Assembly (NCBI GenBank): GCA_021845945.1
Contig: JAJZRD010000001.1
Coordinates: 1-54,627, forward strand
Direction of reading: 5' to 3'
Origin: Chloroflexota bacterium
GTDB taxonomy: Bacteria > Chloroflexota > UBA6077
DNA length: 54,627 nucleotides
Below are positions 16,942 through 25,760 of this stretch, piece by piece (position 1 is the first letter of the stretch; each line of letters begins with the position of its first letter). The position numbers and the translations under genes were made by a program. The notes beneath the pieces are model-generated. The model was not told the origin of the DNA, searched no databases, and was given only the letters and a program-made list of their open reading frames with translations.

Positions 16942-17613
16942 CTAACCGTTTATGGTGCTCAGGACCGAAAGGAACATATCGGGAGTGATCGCCTCACCCG
17001 GCTCCACCACAACGAAATGGTGATCCTGCCTCTCCGGCGACACCAATTCTCGAAGCAGGTCGTCGGAACCGGCCACCTCGTCGTAGTCCAGACTGAAGAA
17101 GTCGGCAAACTGGCGCGCGTATTCCCGCAGTCGTGACACGGGGCAGACCCCGGTATCGATCAGTGCCGTTCTGTGATAGCCCTTCATCATCTCCCGGGCT
17201 ACCCAGCGGGCGGTCTCCTCACCGTACTTGTCGATGCACCTCTGGTACTCCTTGAAAGGGTCCTGGGAGTGGTCGATCCACCCCTGACTGAACCAGTAGG
17301 TGCCCGGCTCCCGCTCGAACTCCTCGCGGTATCGTTGGAGAGACCCCAGCAGCAGGGAGATGCAGTCGTCCACGCGGGGCACCACCAGCCGCGCCCTGGA
17401 GGAGCGCAACCCTGCTACGCCGTTGCCGCAGAGCCCATAGCCCAGCAGTATCTCGTCGACGTCCAGGGCGTCGATCTCTTTCTGAAGGCACTCCCGAAGC
17501 CTATCGGGTGTCCGATGGAGCCCTTGTTCCACCACCACGAAGGCGGTGTCGGGTGGGAGGAGCGGTCGGAGCTCCGACTCCACCGTTTGGCAGGCGATCA
17601 CAGCGAGTCTCAA
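16942..17613 (-). CDS. DUF1638 family protein
   Basis: 223 residues starting at a TTG behind a GGGGGGA run. The family features are MRLAVIACQTVESEL, EILLGYGLCGNGVAGL and the aromatic YWFSQGWID region, with conserved cysteines near residues 8, 81, 106 and 146. DUF1638 proteins have no established function to my knowledge but are repeatedly found beside corrinoid methyltransferase genes in methylotrophic archaea and acetogenic bacteria, and that is the context here: 21 bases after the MetF-type gene and 10 before lipA. A role in methyl transfer or cofactor handling is inference from neighbourhood. Confidence 0.8.
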   Translation of the reverse strand: MRLAVIACQTVESELRPLLPPDTAFVVVEQGLHRTPDRLRECLQKEIDALDVDEILLGYGLCGNGVAGLRSSRARLVVPRVDDCISLLLGSLQRYREEFEREPGTYWFSQGWIDHSQDPFKEYQRCIDKYGEETARWVAREMMKGYHRTALIDTGVCPVSRLREYARQFADFFSLDYDEVAGSDDLLRELVSPERQDHHFVVVEPGEAITPDMFLSVLSTING

Positions 17614-17634
17614 TAGGGAAGTCCCCCCTTCAGG

Positions 17635-19254
17635 CTATTGCTCGTCCCAGTGCTTCGAGAAGTGGTCCCGCCCCAGGAAGGTGTTGGCCCAGGAAGAGCC
17701 GTTGCGCAGGCTGCCGTCCCTGAAAACGGGCGGCCTCTCCAGCATCTTCTCGGCCTCGCCGTAGGGCTTCAGCCGCTCGTAGGCTCGGGCCCAGATGCAG
17801 TCCTTCTCCGTGGCCTCGCAGATCCCCTGGTGGGAGCCACCGCAGGGGCCGTTTCTCTGGTTCTTGGAGCACTGGGAGACGGGGCACAGGTAGGCCACGT
17901 CGGGTAGAGAGCAGTCACCGCAGTTGCGGCAGTCGTACAGAGGGATCTTTGCCGCCTGCTCGGCTACCTCCATCCACCGTCTTACGTGCTTGTGGCTGTC
18001 GACCTGGGAGTAGAGGCCCCTGGCTGCCGCGAAGCCCCGAGAGTCGTGGTCGAAGAGGTGGCCGTGGAACATGCGGCTGACCTTGTAGAAGGCAGAGACT
18101 TTGGAGCGCGGCTTGCGCTGCCCCTCCGGCGTCAGGGACGCCAGATACTCCCGATTGATCTGGGACGAGCTCAGGCTGGTATCCGGATCCTGTTCGAAGA
18201 AGTAAAACTCGTTGGGCTGCGGATACTGGATCTCCCTGGCGAAGATCTTCCAGTCGTCGGGGGCAAAGGAGTCCGCCATGTCGAAGATCGCCCCGAACTC
18301 CTTGGCGTCCTTGGGCCCGGAGAGATAAACACCGCGGTATCCCAGCCCCTTGAGCACGGCGATCTGCTTGGCGGCGAACTCTCGGAAGAAGGCCTTGCCC
18401 TTGTCGGGCGAGTCGAACTGCTTCTCGACCTCGGCCAGCAGGGCATCGCTGCAGATGGCACCGGCCACCATGCCCTTGTTGAAGTAGCGAGCAACTGCTC
18501 GGGAGAGCAGGTAGATGTTGGCGATGACCGGCACGTTGAGCTGCTTCAACTCCATGTACCGCAGCAGCTCGTCGAACTTCCGCGAGTCGTAGCCAAGCTG
18601 GGTGATGACGAACCCAGCCCCGCCGGCGATCTTGCGGGCCAGCTTGTAGTACTGGGGCATCAACTCCCGCTCCTGCAGCTTGAAGGGCGAGACGGCGCAG
18701 CCCAGGTAGAACTGGGTCTGGCGCAGGCGGTTCGTCGCATCCTTGGGGGTTGGAGCGCGCAACCCCTGGTTCATCTCGTGGAGCATGGTGATGAGCCCCA
18801 CGGAGTCCACGTCGAAAACGGCAGTTGCCTGCCCCCGGTAACCCTCCACCGGGTAGTCCCCCGAGAGGCAGAGGAGGTTCTCGAAACCGGCGCTGGCCAG
18901 GGCCCAGGCTCGACTCTCCAACCCGCAGCGGTTGATGTCCTTGCAGGACAGGTGGATGATGGCCTGTTGCTTTCGCTCCTCCAGCAGCATTCCAAGGGAC
19001 TCCGGCGAGACCTTGGGGGCGCCACCGGCGTTGTCGGTAATGCTGAGGGCGTGGGCTATGCCGGAGCCGGCGAGGTCGTTGGCCAGGGCGGCCACTTTGG
19101 CCGCATCGGTCTCGACCAACGGGCCCCTCGTGGGCACCAGTTCAGCGATGCGTGTGAAGGTTGTGGTCTCGGTGAGTAGCGATCGCAACGTCTGCGGGTG
19201 GGCTAGGGTATCCATGGATGGCTCCTGTTGTCTTGCTTCCGGAGCTAGAGACAT
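17635..19254 (-). CDS. Methylenetetrahydrofolate reductase with C-terminal Cys-rich domain
   Basis: 539 residues from the ATG at 19254 (AGGAGG six bases upstream). The N-terminal ~300 residues are the MetF TIM barrel (NDLAGSGIAHALSITDN, HLSCKDINRCGLES, NLLCLSGDYP, FVITQLGYDSRKF). The last ~120 residues contain the MTHFR C-terminal domain with many cysteines: YDCRNCGDCSLPDVAYLCP and SKNQRNGPCGGSHQGIC. This domain is found fused or adjacent to MetF in acetogens and archaea and probably binds a metal or Fe-S cluster for electron delivery. The protein would reduce methylene-H4folate to methyl-H4folate, or run in reverse to oxidise methyl groups. First gene of the C1 operon. Confidence 0.9.
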   Translation of the reverse strand: MSLAPEARQQEPSMDTLAHPQTLRSLLTETTTFTRIAELVPTRGPLVETDAAKVAALANDLAGSGIAHALSITDNAGGAPKVSPESLGMLLEERKQQAIIHLSCKDINRCGLESRAWALASAGFENLLCLSGDYPVEGYRGQATAVFDVDSVGLITMLHEMNQGLRAPTPKDATNRLRQTQFYLGCAVSPFKLQERELMPQYYKLARKIAGGAGFVITQLGYDSRKFDELLRYMELKQLNVPVIANIYLLSRAVARYFNKGMVAGAICSDALLAEVEKQFDSPDKGKAFFREFAAKQIAVLKGLGYRGVYLSGPKDAKEFGAIFDMADSFAPDDWKIFAREIQYPQPNEFYFFEQDPDTSLSSSQINREYLASLTPEGQRKPRSKVSAFYKVSRMFHGHLFDHDSRGFAAARGLYSQVDSHKHVRRWMEVAEQAAKIPLYDCRNCGDCSLPDVAYLCPVSQCSKNQRNGPCGGSHQGICEATEKDCIWARAYERLKPYGEAEKMLERPPVFRDGSLRNGSSWANTFLGRDHFSKHWDEQ

Positions 19255-19332
19255 AGCATACCTCCTCACTGCTTTGAGGCTCTGCCCCGCCTTCAGGGCG
19301 TCACAGCGACTGCGGTGTTCGGCACGACGCGT

Positions 19333-19361
19333 ATTATGGCACCAACCTTCCCGCGTTTAAA
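19333..19361 (-). promoter_or_regulatory. Candidate promoter of the C1 operon
   Basis: On the minus strand TTTAAA (19361-19356) and CATAAT (19338-19333) are 17 bases apart, placing the transcription start about 70 bases before the MetF start codon. I saw no cobalamin riboswitch-like structure in this leader. Confidence 0.45.
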
Positions 19362-19437
19362 GCGGTCTAGGCGGCGAACTCCTTTAACAAGTGTGAGTAA
19401 TCTGTCGAGTGTATAGTCTACAGAGGCCGGCGCGACT

Positions 19438-20538
19438 TCAGTCCAGCCGCAACGGGTACCGGCCGTACTTCCTGACGGCGGCCGCCATGGCTCTCACGTT
19501 CTCGACCTTGCAGTAGTCGGTGAGGCTGTTGGCGCTGGTGACCATGTATCCGCCGCCGGGTCCGGCCGCGGCGATTCTCCCCTTGACCTCTGCATCCACC
19601 TCTTCGGGCGTCCCCAGGGTGAGGGTGTAGTCCAGGTCGATGTTGCCGGCGAGGGCCACCCTATCGCCGTACTCCCGCTTCATCCTGCCGATGTCCATGG
19701 CGACGGGTTGGATGGGATGGACGGCGTTCATCCCCAGGGTCAACAGATCGGGAAGGAGGGGGAAGAGATTTCCATCACTGTGGAAGATCCAGGGCTTCTT
19801 GATCTCCTGCGCCACGCTTCTCATGTGGGGGAGGAAGAACTCGCGAAATACCTTGGGCGACATGAAGGGCCCGTTGTTGCCCGCCAGGTCATCGTTAGCC
19901 CAGAGGAAGTCGAAGTCCAACTCGTTCAGATGCCTCACCACCCTGGCCGACCAGGCGGAGAAGCGACCGTGGATCTCGTGAACCAGGTCTGGATCGTCGT
20001 ACAGCATGTATCCAAAGGCGTCCAGACCCATGCTTTCCAAAGTGGAGGCCGCACCCAACCGGATGCGGGCGAAGACGGCGAACTCCTGCTTGTACTCCTT
20101 GAGCCACCGGGCTACCCGCTCGTAGCGGGCCGGGTGATCGGGATCGGGGAGGAACTTGTCGAACAGCTCCATGGCCTCGCGGGAGTCCAGCAGACCCCTC
20201 TTGATGTAGGCTCGCCCCGTCGACTCGTCGGTGCCCATGTCTGCGATCCAGGGAGGGACGAAGTCGAAGGTAATCTTGTTGGGGTAGTAGTAGCTGGCGG
20301 CAAAGCTATCGGTGGATTGGAGTGACTGACCTGCCGCGGCCCCGACCCCCTTGGGGAAATGGTAGCCGAAGCCATCCATCCCTAGCTCCCGGCAAAGGTC
20401 GCCAGGATCGAAGTCGGCCCTTCCCATGACCTTGACCTGGAGTTCCTCTTCGATGTCGTTCTCTATCCAGGGGATCCGGTCCGGCTCCTCTCTTCTTAGG
20501 AAGGCCAAGACCCGTTCCCGAGGTGTCATCTGCGCCAT
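19438..20538 (-). CDS. UroD-fold protein, putative methyltransferase of the MtaA/MtbA-like superfamily
   Basis: 366 residues from an ATG at 20538 with GGAG five bases upstream. It has the uroporphyrinogen-decarboxylase fold (MTPRERVLAFLRREEPDRIPW, LGMDGFGYHFPKG, DFLWANDDLAGNNGPFMSP, LAGNIDLDYTLTLGTPEEV). It lacks the N-terminal Arg-rich haem-precursor signature of true HemE. At the position where corrinoid methyltransferases have a zinc-binding H-x-C it has WIFHSDGN, so the zinc site is changed. It lies 32 bases after livF and belongs to the transporter operon. A role in handling the imported compound, possibly methyl transfer, is inference. Confidence 0.8.
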   Translation of the reverse strand: MAQMTPRERVLAFLRREEPDRIPWIENDIEEELQVKVMGRADFDPGDLCRELGMDGFGYHFPKGVGAAAGQSLQSTDSFAASYYYPNKITFDFVPPWIADMGTDESTGRAYIKRGLLDSREAMELFDKFLPDPDHPARYERVARWLKEYKQEFAVFARIRLGAASTLESMGLDAFGYMLYDDPDLVHEIHGRFSAWSARVVRHLNELDFDFLWANDDLAGNNGPFMSPKVFREFFLPHMRSVAQEIKKPWIFHSDGNLFPLLPDLLTLGMNAVHPIQPVAMDIGRMKREYGDRVALAGNIDLDYTLTLGTPEEVDAEVKGRIAAAGPGGGYMVTSANSLTDYCKVENVRAMAAAVRKYGRYPLRLD

Positions 20539-20570
20539 GGTGTCTCCATTTCTTCTCTGAGGTGGCTCTC

Positions 20571-21281
20571 TCAAGCGGTCGACGCGATGATCCGCATCGC
20601 TGCCTCTTCGCGTCGCACTTCGTCGGGCGTTCCCGAGAAGATGACTTCGCCGCGCTCAATCACATAGAGCCTCGTGGCGAACTCGGGAACGTGATGGATG
20701 TTGGACTCCGCCATAAGGATCGAATGGCCGAGCTTGGTGATCTCCGCGACCCCTTCGGCTACCTTGGGGATGATGGCCGGTGACAGCCCCTCGAAGGGCT
20801 CGTCCAGCAGAAGCATCTGGGGATCGAGGGCCAGGGCCCTGGCCACCGAGAGCATCTTGCGCTCGCCTCCGCTCATCTGGTCTCCCTTGCGAAGCGCGTA
20901 CTTGCGCAGCACCGGGAAGATGGAGTAGGCGAGCTCTATCCGCTGAGCAGCCGGCCGCCCGATCCGTCTCGTCCAGGTGGAGATCTCCAGGTTCTCGGCA
21001 ACCGTCAGATCCGGGAAGATGCCGCTCTCCTCGGGGGAGAACCCCATGCCCATTTGTGCGATCTGGTAGGTAGGTTTGCCGGTGATGTCCTTCCCCAGGA
21101 AGAGCACCCTCCCTGCCCTGGGCCTGAGGTAGCCCATGATGGTGCGGATCGTAGTGGTCTTGCCGGCGCCGTTCCGACCCAACAGGCAGACCACCTCGCG
21201 ATCCCCGACCTCCAGGGAAACGTTCCTGAGGATGTGGCTGTACTGGATGTAGACGTTGATGTTCTCCAGTTTCAGCTTCAT
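20571..21281 (-). CDS. livF: Branched-chain-type ABC transporter ATPase LivF
   Basis: 236 residues from the ATG at 21281, whose A is also the last base of the livG stop codon (TGATG). Walker A GRNGAGKTT, signature MSGGERKMLSVARAL, Walker B MLLLDEPFEGLSP and a switch histidine replaced by Asn in the usual LivF manner (MAESNIHHV). It is one of two ATPases energising the Liv permease. The translational coupling implies stoichiometric expression with livG. Confidence 0.93.
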   Translation of the reverse strand: MKLKLENINVYIQYSHILRNVSLEVGDREVVCLLGRNGAGKTTTIRTIMGYLRPRAGRVLFLGKDITGKPTYQIAQMGMGFSPEESGIFPDLTVAENLEISTWTRRIGRPAAQRIELAYSIFPVLRKYALRKGDQMSGGERKMLSVARALALDPQMLLLDEPFEGLSPAIIPKVAEGVAEITKLGHSILMAESNIHHVPEFATRLYVIERGEVIFSGTPDEVRREEAAMRIIASTA

Positions 21282-22030
21282 CAGAACCGCCGCCCTACCA
21301 CCGTGGTCACGACATCCTTGTCGTCCCATATGCGGGAAGGGGTAGTGTCCGCCAGGACTTTGCCCTGATGCAGGGCAACAATCCTGTCGGAGTAGCAGAA
21401 GACGATATCCATGTCGTGCTCGACCTGGATGATCGACTTGATGCCGATCTCCTTGGACGCTCCCACCAGGATCTCCATGACCGTGTGTTTGTCGCTGGTG
21501 CTGACGCCGCTGGTCGGCTCGTCCAGGAGGATGATGTCTGGCCGGAGAGCGAAGGCCGAGGCCACGTCCAGCAGCTTCTTGTCGCCCTGCGGAAGGGTGC
21601 GCGACGTAACGGACAGCTTGTCCTGCAGCTTGAACAGAGTGGCGACCTCCACCGCCTGATCGTGCACCTCGCGGTCGCGGGCCAGGGACGCAAGGAGGTG
21701 CATCCCGCGTCCCATCCTGGAGACTATGGCGACCTTTAGCACGTCCAGCACGGTGAGTTCGGGGAAGATCGAGACCAGCTGGAAGCTTCTCGCCATCCCC
21801 AGCTTCGCCAGAGTCACAGGCCCGATTCCTCGGATGTCCTGCCCCTTGAAGTGGACGGTGCCCGACGAAGGGTGGAGCAATCCCGTTAGCACGTTGATCA
21901 GGGTCGTTTTTCCCGCGCCGTTGGGGCCTATTATCGAGACGAACTCGCCTGGCTTGATCTCCAGGGAGACTCCGTCCAGCGCTTTGAAGTGGCCGTAGTG
22001 CTTGGTGACGTCCCTAGCCTGAAGCAGCAT
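21281..22030 (-). CDS. livG: Branched-chain-type ABC transporter ATPase LivG
   Basis: 249 residues from the ATG at 22030, which overlaps the livM stop by one base (TAATG). Walker A GPNGAGKTTL, Walker B IILLDEPTSGVSTSDK and H-loop VEHDMDIVF are intact. The ABC signature loop is unusual, LPQGDKKLLDVA in place of the common LS-GQQR form; the variant with DEPTSGVST is seen in LivG subfamilies for non-amino-acid substrates. Forms the heterodimeric ATPase with LivF. Confidence 0.93.
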   Translation of the reverse strand: MLLQARDVTKHYGHFKALDGVSLEIKPGEFVSIIGPNGAGKTTLINVLTGLLHPSSGTVHFKGQDIRGIGPVTLAKLGMARSFQLVSIFPELTVLDVLKVAIVSRMGRGMHLLASLARDREVHDQAVEVATLFKLQDKLSVTSRTLPQGDKKLLDVASAFALRPDIILLDEPTSGVSTSDKHTVMEILVGASKEIGIKSIIQVEHDMDIVFCYSDRIVALHQGKVLADTTPSRIWDDKDVVTTVVGRRF

Positions 22031-23040
22031 TACTGGACCTCCTTCCGTCGCCCCATCAGGAGGCCGATCAGCCCGGAGGGAGCGAAGACTACTATGGCGG
22101 CCAGGATTATCCCGAACACCAGTCGCCAGTAGGGAACCACCGCCATGATCCGGTCCTGGAGGAAGATGAACACGAAGGCCCCAGCCAGTGGCCCGAAGAA
22201 ATTGGTGAAGCCACCCAGCAGGGTCATGAACACGAGATTGCCGGACTGAGTCCAGTAGATCATCGTCGGGTCGGCATTGCCTGTGATGGGGCCGAGCATC
22301 GCGCCGGCGATGCCGCCGTAGATGCCTGCAATCACGAAGGCGTACCAGCGGTACTTCTTGACGCTGATGCCGAGATACTCGGCTTTCACCGGATTCTCCC
22401 GGATCGCCTGGAGGGAGAGGCCGAAGGGCGAATGGACGATACGCCACATGACGAACCCCAGGAGCACTAGCAGGGCCATACAGTAGTAGTAGTACGGCCC
22501 CGAGAGGAAACTTACCAGGTCGCGCGCGGGCCCCTTGATGCCCAGCAGGTAGGGTTGGGCAACCCGGATGCCCTGGTCGCCGCTGGTCAGGTCGTAGAAC
22601 TTCAGAACGAAAGAGTAGAACAGCATTCCGAACGCCAGGGTGAGCAGCCCAAAGTAGATCTTGACGTAACGCACGCAGATGGCTCCCACGGGGGCTGCCA
22701 CCAGGGCGGACAGCAGCGCGCTGACCACCAGGATCACTTCCATCTGCCGTATGCCGAAGCGGGAGGTGAAGATCGCCGCGGTATAGGCGCCGATGCCCAG
22801 GAAGAGCGCCTGCCCGAAGGACAGGAGCCCCGTGTAGCCGAAGAGCAGATTCAGCCCAAGCAGCGCGACCCCGTAAGCAAAGAACGGCAGCATGAGAGTC
22901 ACGAAGTAGGTCGGGACCACCACCGGCAGCAGCAGGGCTATGACCACTGCCAGCGCCAGGACCAGGACCGGAGTTGCGATCCTGCCCCGGCGGGGGCCGG
23001 GCGGAGCTTCGGCACGCTCGAGCTGGACGGTCTCAGTCAT
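22030..23040 (-). CDS. livM: Branched-chain-type ABC permease LivM
   Basis: 336 residues with about ten hydrophobic segments. The family stretches are LGLNLLFGYTGLLSFGQALFLGIGAYTAA and the cytoplasmic coupling loop SPFGLSLQAIRENPVKAEYLGI (EAA-like). It pairs with LivH to form the import channel. N-terminal 25 residues are charged and Pro-rich, cytoplasmic. It is separated from livH by 87 bases containing a hairpin, while livG overlaps its stop codon. Confidence 0.93.
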   Translation of the reverse strand: MTETVQLERAEAPPGPRRGRIATPVLVLALAVVIALLLPVVVPTYFVTLMLPFFAYGVALLGLNLLFGYTGLLSFGQALFLGIGAYTAAIFTSRFGIRQMEVILVVSALLSALVAAPVGAICVRYVKIYFGLLTLAFGMLFYSFVLKFYDLTSGDQGIRVAQPYLLGIKGPARDLVSFLSGPYYYYCMALLVLLGFVMWRIVHSPFGLSLQAIRENPVKAEYLGISVKKYRWYAFVIAGIYGGIAGAMLGPITGNADPTMIYWTQSGNLVFMTLLGGFTNFFGPLAGAFVFIFLQDRIMAVVPYWRLVFGIILAAIVVFAPSGLIGLLMGRRKEVQ

Positions 23041-23073
23041 GTAGCCTCCAGATCCGGCGATGAGTCACAGGTA

Positions 23074-23111
23074 GTGAGCAAGTGGTAGGGTTCGTCTCCC
23101 CTACTACTCAC
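23074..23111. other. Hairpin in the livH-livM junction
   Basis: GTGAG (23074-23078) pairs with CTCAC (23107-23111), and GTAGGG (23085-23090) with CCCTAC (23099-23104), giving a bulged stem-loop inside the operon. It could protect the upstream mRNA or attenuate downstream expression; no T run follows. Confidence 0.4.
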
Positions 23112-23127
23112 AGCGCATCTCTCATCA

Positions 23128-24024
23128 CTATTGGGTATTGACTCGGCCGAAGATCCCGCTGGGCTTGAACACCAACACGCCGATGACGATCAGGTAGATC
23201 ACCATCATCTCCATCTGCGGGAAGGTCGATATCGCCACCGCCCTGATGAGCCCCACGACCAGCGCCCCCACCAGCGCCCCGCGCATGCTCCCCAGTCCGC
23301 CTATCACCACCACGGCGAAGGCGCTCACGATCAGTTCGATGCCCATCTCGCTCATGGTTGCCGTGGTGGGGATCACCAGGGCACCCCCGAGGGTCCCGAG
23401 GACGGTACCCAGGGTGAAGACCTGGACGTAGATCCAGCGCATGTTCACGCCCAGCGCCTCGGCCATTTCGCGGTTGTCGGCAGTGGCCCGGATGATCCTT
23501 CCGAAGGCCGTACGGTTGAGCAGCAGTCCGAGGCCGGCAGCGATGGCGAGGCTGACCCCGATGACTATGAGGTTGTACACGGGGATGGTGGCACCCAGCA
23601 GGTTCACCTGCCCGTAGATCAGGTAGAGCCCGCCTGTGGTGCGAGGCAGAGTGCCCCAGACCAACCGCGTGACGTCCTCAAGGATCAGCACCAGGGCGAA
23701 GGTGAGGAGCAGTTGGAAGGCCTCGTCCCGATCGTAGACGGTGCGGAGGAGCCTCTCCACCACCGGCCCGATCACTGCCAGCGCCAAGCCTCCGGCCACG
23801 AGCGCCAGCACGAAGAGGGGGCGCGGCAGCCCCGCGCCCACCGCCAAGTCGACTGCGGTGACGCCGACGAAGGCGCCGAGGGCGTAGAAGCTGCCGCACG
23901 CCAGATTGAAGATCTTCTGCACGCCGAACACTAACTGGAGGCCGGAAGCCACCAGAAAGAGCACTGATGCGCCAAAGATGCCGCTCGCCAAGATGTTGAC
24001 CACGTAGCTCACTGAGATAGCCAC
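23128..24024 (-). CDS. livH: Branched-chain-type ABC permease LivH
   Basis: 298 residues, eight or so membrane segments. Family motifs are LVASGLQLVFGVQKIFNLACGSFYALGAF near the N terminus and the cytoplasmic loop TAFGRIIRATADNREMAEALGVN. It forms the permease dimer with LivM. The start taken is a GTG at 24024; the Shine-Dalgarno spacing is poor, and the in-frame GTG four codons later is an alternative. Confidence 0.92.
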   Translation of the reverse strand: MAISVSYVVNILASGIFGASVLFLVASGLQLVFGVQKIFNLACGSFYALGAFVGVTAVDLAVGAGLPRPLFVLALVAGGLALAVIGPVVERLLRTVYDRDEAFQLLLTFALVLILEDVTRLVWGTLPRTTGGLYLIYGQVNLLGATIPVYNLIVIGVSLAIAAGLGLLLNRTAFGRIIRATADNREMAEALGVNMRWIYVQVFTLGTVLGTLGGALVIPTTATMSEMGIELIVSAFAVVVIGGLGSMRGALVGALVVGLIRAVAISTFPQMEMMVIYLIVIGVLVFKPSGIFGRVNTQ

Positions 24025-24045
24025 CTCACAGAGAGTATCCCGCCG

Positions 24046-25524
24046 CTACGAGGCCTGGGGCAGGCCGTCCGGGCCGACCTTCCAACCCTTGATCCAGTCG
24101 TACAGCTTCGCACCCGTGGGCTTTTCGATCTTGCTCAGGGGCAGCCTTTCGACGGGATCGATGGTGACGAAGTCGTAGGAGTTCTTGTGGTTGGTGATGC
24201 CCTGGATCCAGTTGGCCATCATGATGTGGTCCTTCCGGTAGGACCGCATGCCGGAGAGTGACCCGGCCTCAATCCCCTCCAAGGCCTTGACGAGTTGCTC
24301 CTTGTTGGGCCACTCGTTGGCTGCCTTGTAGGCCTTCTCCACGGCTGCCTTGTAGGCTGCCAGGACGAACACCGCGTGGTCGGTCTCGTAGGAGGGGTAC
24401 TCGTTGTACTTGGCCTTGTAGTCCTTCACGAAGTCCTTGCCGATCTGGGGCAGCTGAGGATCCTCGAAATAGAATGAGTTGTAACCCACCAGGAGCCCTT
24501 CGGGCACGAAGTCCTTTTTGAGGGCATCGGCCACGCCACCCGCCGTGGTGAAGACGCCTTTGGTGTCCTTGAAGAGGCCCACGGCCGCCGCCTGCTTGAG
24601 GAAGATGGGTGCATCGCCGGACCAGAAGCTGCACATGATCAGGTCGGGCTTCGCCTGCTGAAGGGCCGAGATGTGGGACGCGAACTCGGTCTCGCCGAGC
24701 TTGGGGAACAGCGCCTGGACGTAGTTGGGCTTGTTCGGGAGCAGCCCCAACTCGTGGTACTTGTCGAGGATCGCCTTGAAGGTATCCCAGTTGTCGTGGC
24801 CGTAGGAGTAGTCGTTGTTGATCCCCGCGATCGTCTTGACGTCCTTGAAGTACTTGGGCGTGAGGATCGCGGCCCCGATGGCCTCGACCTCGTTGTCCGA
24901 GCTGCGGAAGATCCACTTGGGGTTCGGGACGGTCTCCTTGGTGCCATCCTGGGTCGTGCCGTCCCACATCAGGATCGGGACTCCGACCTCTTCCGCTGCC
25001 TGGCCCACGGCAAGCGACACGCCGGTGGAGATAAGCCCCACTACGATGTCGACCTTGTCCTGGAGCACCAGCTTTCGGTAGCGCTCTACTGTGTCCTTCG
25101 GGTTGGACTCCTCTTCGATCACCAGTTGGACCTGGCGTCCAAGGATGCCTCCAGCCTTGTTGGTCCGGTCGGCCCACCACTCGGAGGCTCGCTGCCCTGC
25201 CTGACCGACCGCCGCCGTGACGCCGGCCCGAGCCGCCAGCACGCCGATCTTGATCGGCTCCTTGGGAACGGCCTTTGCGGCAGCTGCGGCCGTAGGTGCG
25301 GCGGACCCGGATGCCGCTGGCGCGGCCGCTTTCGCTGGGGCACTGGTAGGAGACGGTGCGGGGGCTTGCTGGCAGGCCGCCAGGGCGGCCACGGCTGCGG
25401 CGCCCGCCGCGAGGCCGAGGAAGCCGCGACGGGTGAGTCTGCGGGAAGCCAGCCTTTCGGGCGAGAAGCCATCGGGCTGTTGAGGGGATGCGTTCCGCTC
25501 GTGGTCGCGCGTCTCTTCGGACAT
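24046..25524 (-). CDS. Tat-exported lipoprotein, ABC solute-binding protein (LivK/amide-urea type)
   Basis: 492 residues. The N terminus has a twin-arginine motif (TRRGFLG, residues 31-37), a hydrophobic Ala/Gly stretch and a lipobox LAAC with C51 as the lipidated residue, then a Pro/Ala-rich linker to about residue 90. The mature protein is a type I periplasmic-binding fold (IKIGVLAARAGVTAAVGQAG, NKAGGILGRQVQLVIEEE, DIVVGLISTGVSLAVGQ). Tat export of a Liv-type binding protein is frequent in Chloroflexota. It delivers substrate to LivHM. The ligand cannot be called. ATG start with GGAGGAGAG upstream; first main gene of the operon. Confidence 0.92.
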   Translation of the reverse strand: MSEETRDHERNASPQQPDGFSPERLASRRLTRRGFLGLAAGAAAVAALAACQQAPAPSPTSAPAKAAAPAASGSAAPTAAAAAKAVPKEPIKIGVLAARAGVTAAVGQAGQRASEWWADRTNKAGGILGRQVQLVIEEESNPKDTVERYRKLVLQDKVDIVVGLISTGVSLAVGQAAEEVGVPILMWDGTTQDGTKETVPNPKWIFRSSDNEVEAIGAAILTPKYFKDVKTIAGINNDYSYGHDNWDTFKAILDKYHELGLLPNKPNYVQALFPKLGETEFASHISALQQAKPDLIMCSFWSGDAPIFLKQAAAVGLFKDTKGVFTTAGGVADALKKDFVPEGLLVGYNSFYFEDPQLPQIGKDFVKDYKAKYNEYPSYETDHAVFVLAAYKAAVEKAYKAANEWPNKEQLVKALEGIEAGSLSGMRSYRKDHIMMANWIQGITNHKNSYDFVTIDPVERLPLSKIEKPTGAKLYDWIKGWKVGPDGLPQAS

Positions 25525-25637
25525 CTACTCTCTCCTCCATCGAGCATGATTAGGAAGAAACCCGAATCATCGGCTTCGATGCTGATCGGCGTCGGCCGCG
25601 ACGCCCAAGCGAGAAGAGCCATACTTTGGAACCGAAT

Positions 25638-25703
25638 TCAAACGCGTCGATGCGCTTGCCGCCGCTGCGGGCGGTGACCAGGCAAAAGTGTCTTGAGCGG
25701 CAT
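25638..25703 (-). CDS. Possible 21-residue leader ORF upstream of the binding protein
   Basis: In the ~230-base leader of the Liv operon there is an ATG directly behind GGAGAGGAGG that opens a 21-codon frame (MPLKTLLPGHRPQRRQAHRR-V, very Arg/His/Gln-rich) ending in TGA. It could be a regulatory leader peptide, a short real protein or chance. Spacing of the ribosome site (three bases from the last G) is tight. Confidence 0.25.
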   Translation of the reverse strand: MPLKTLLPGHRPQRRQAHRRV

Positions 25704-25760
25704 GCACCTCCTCTCCCCTGTGGAAACGGACGCGAATGGATGGACCATTGAGGTGAACCC

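Noticed and set aside
19255..19437. Possible cobalamin riboswitch before the C1 operon
   Set aside because: I looked for the B12-box and surrounding helices on the minus strand and found none; only a promoter-like pair is present.
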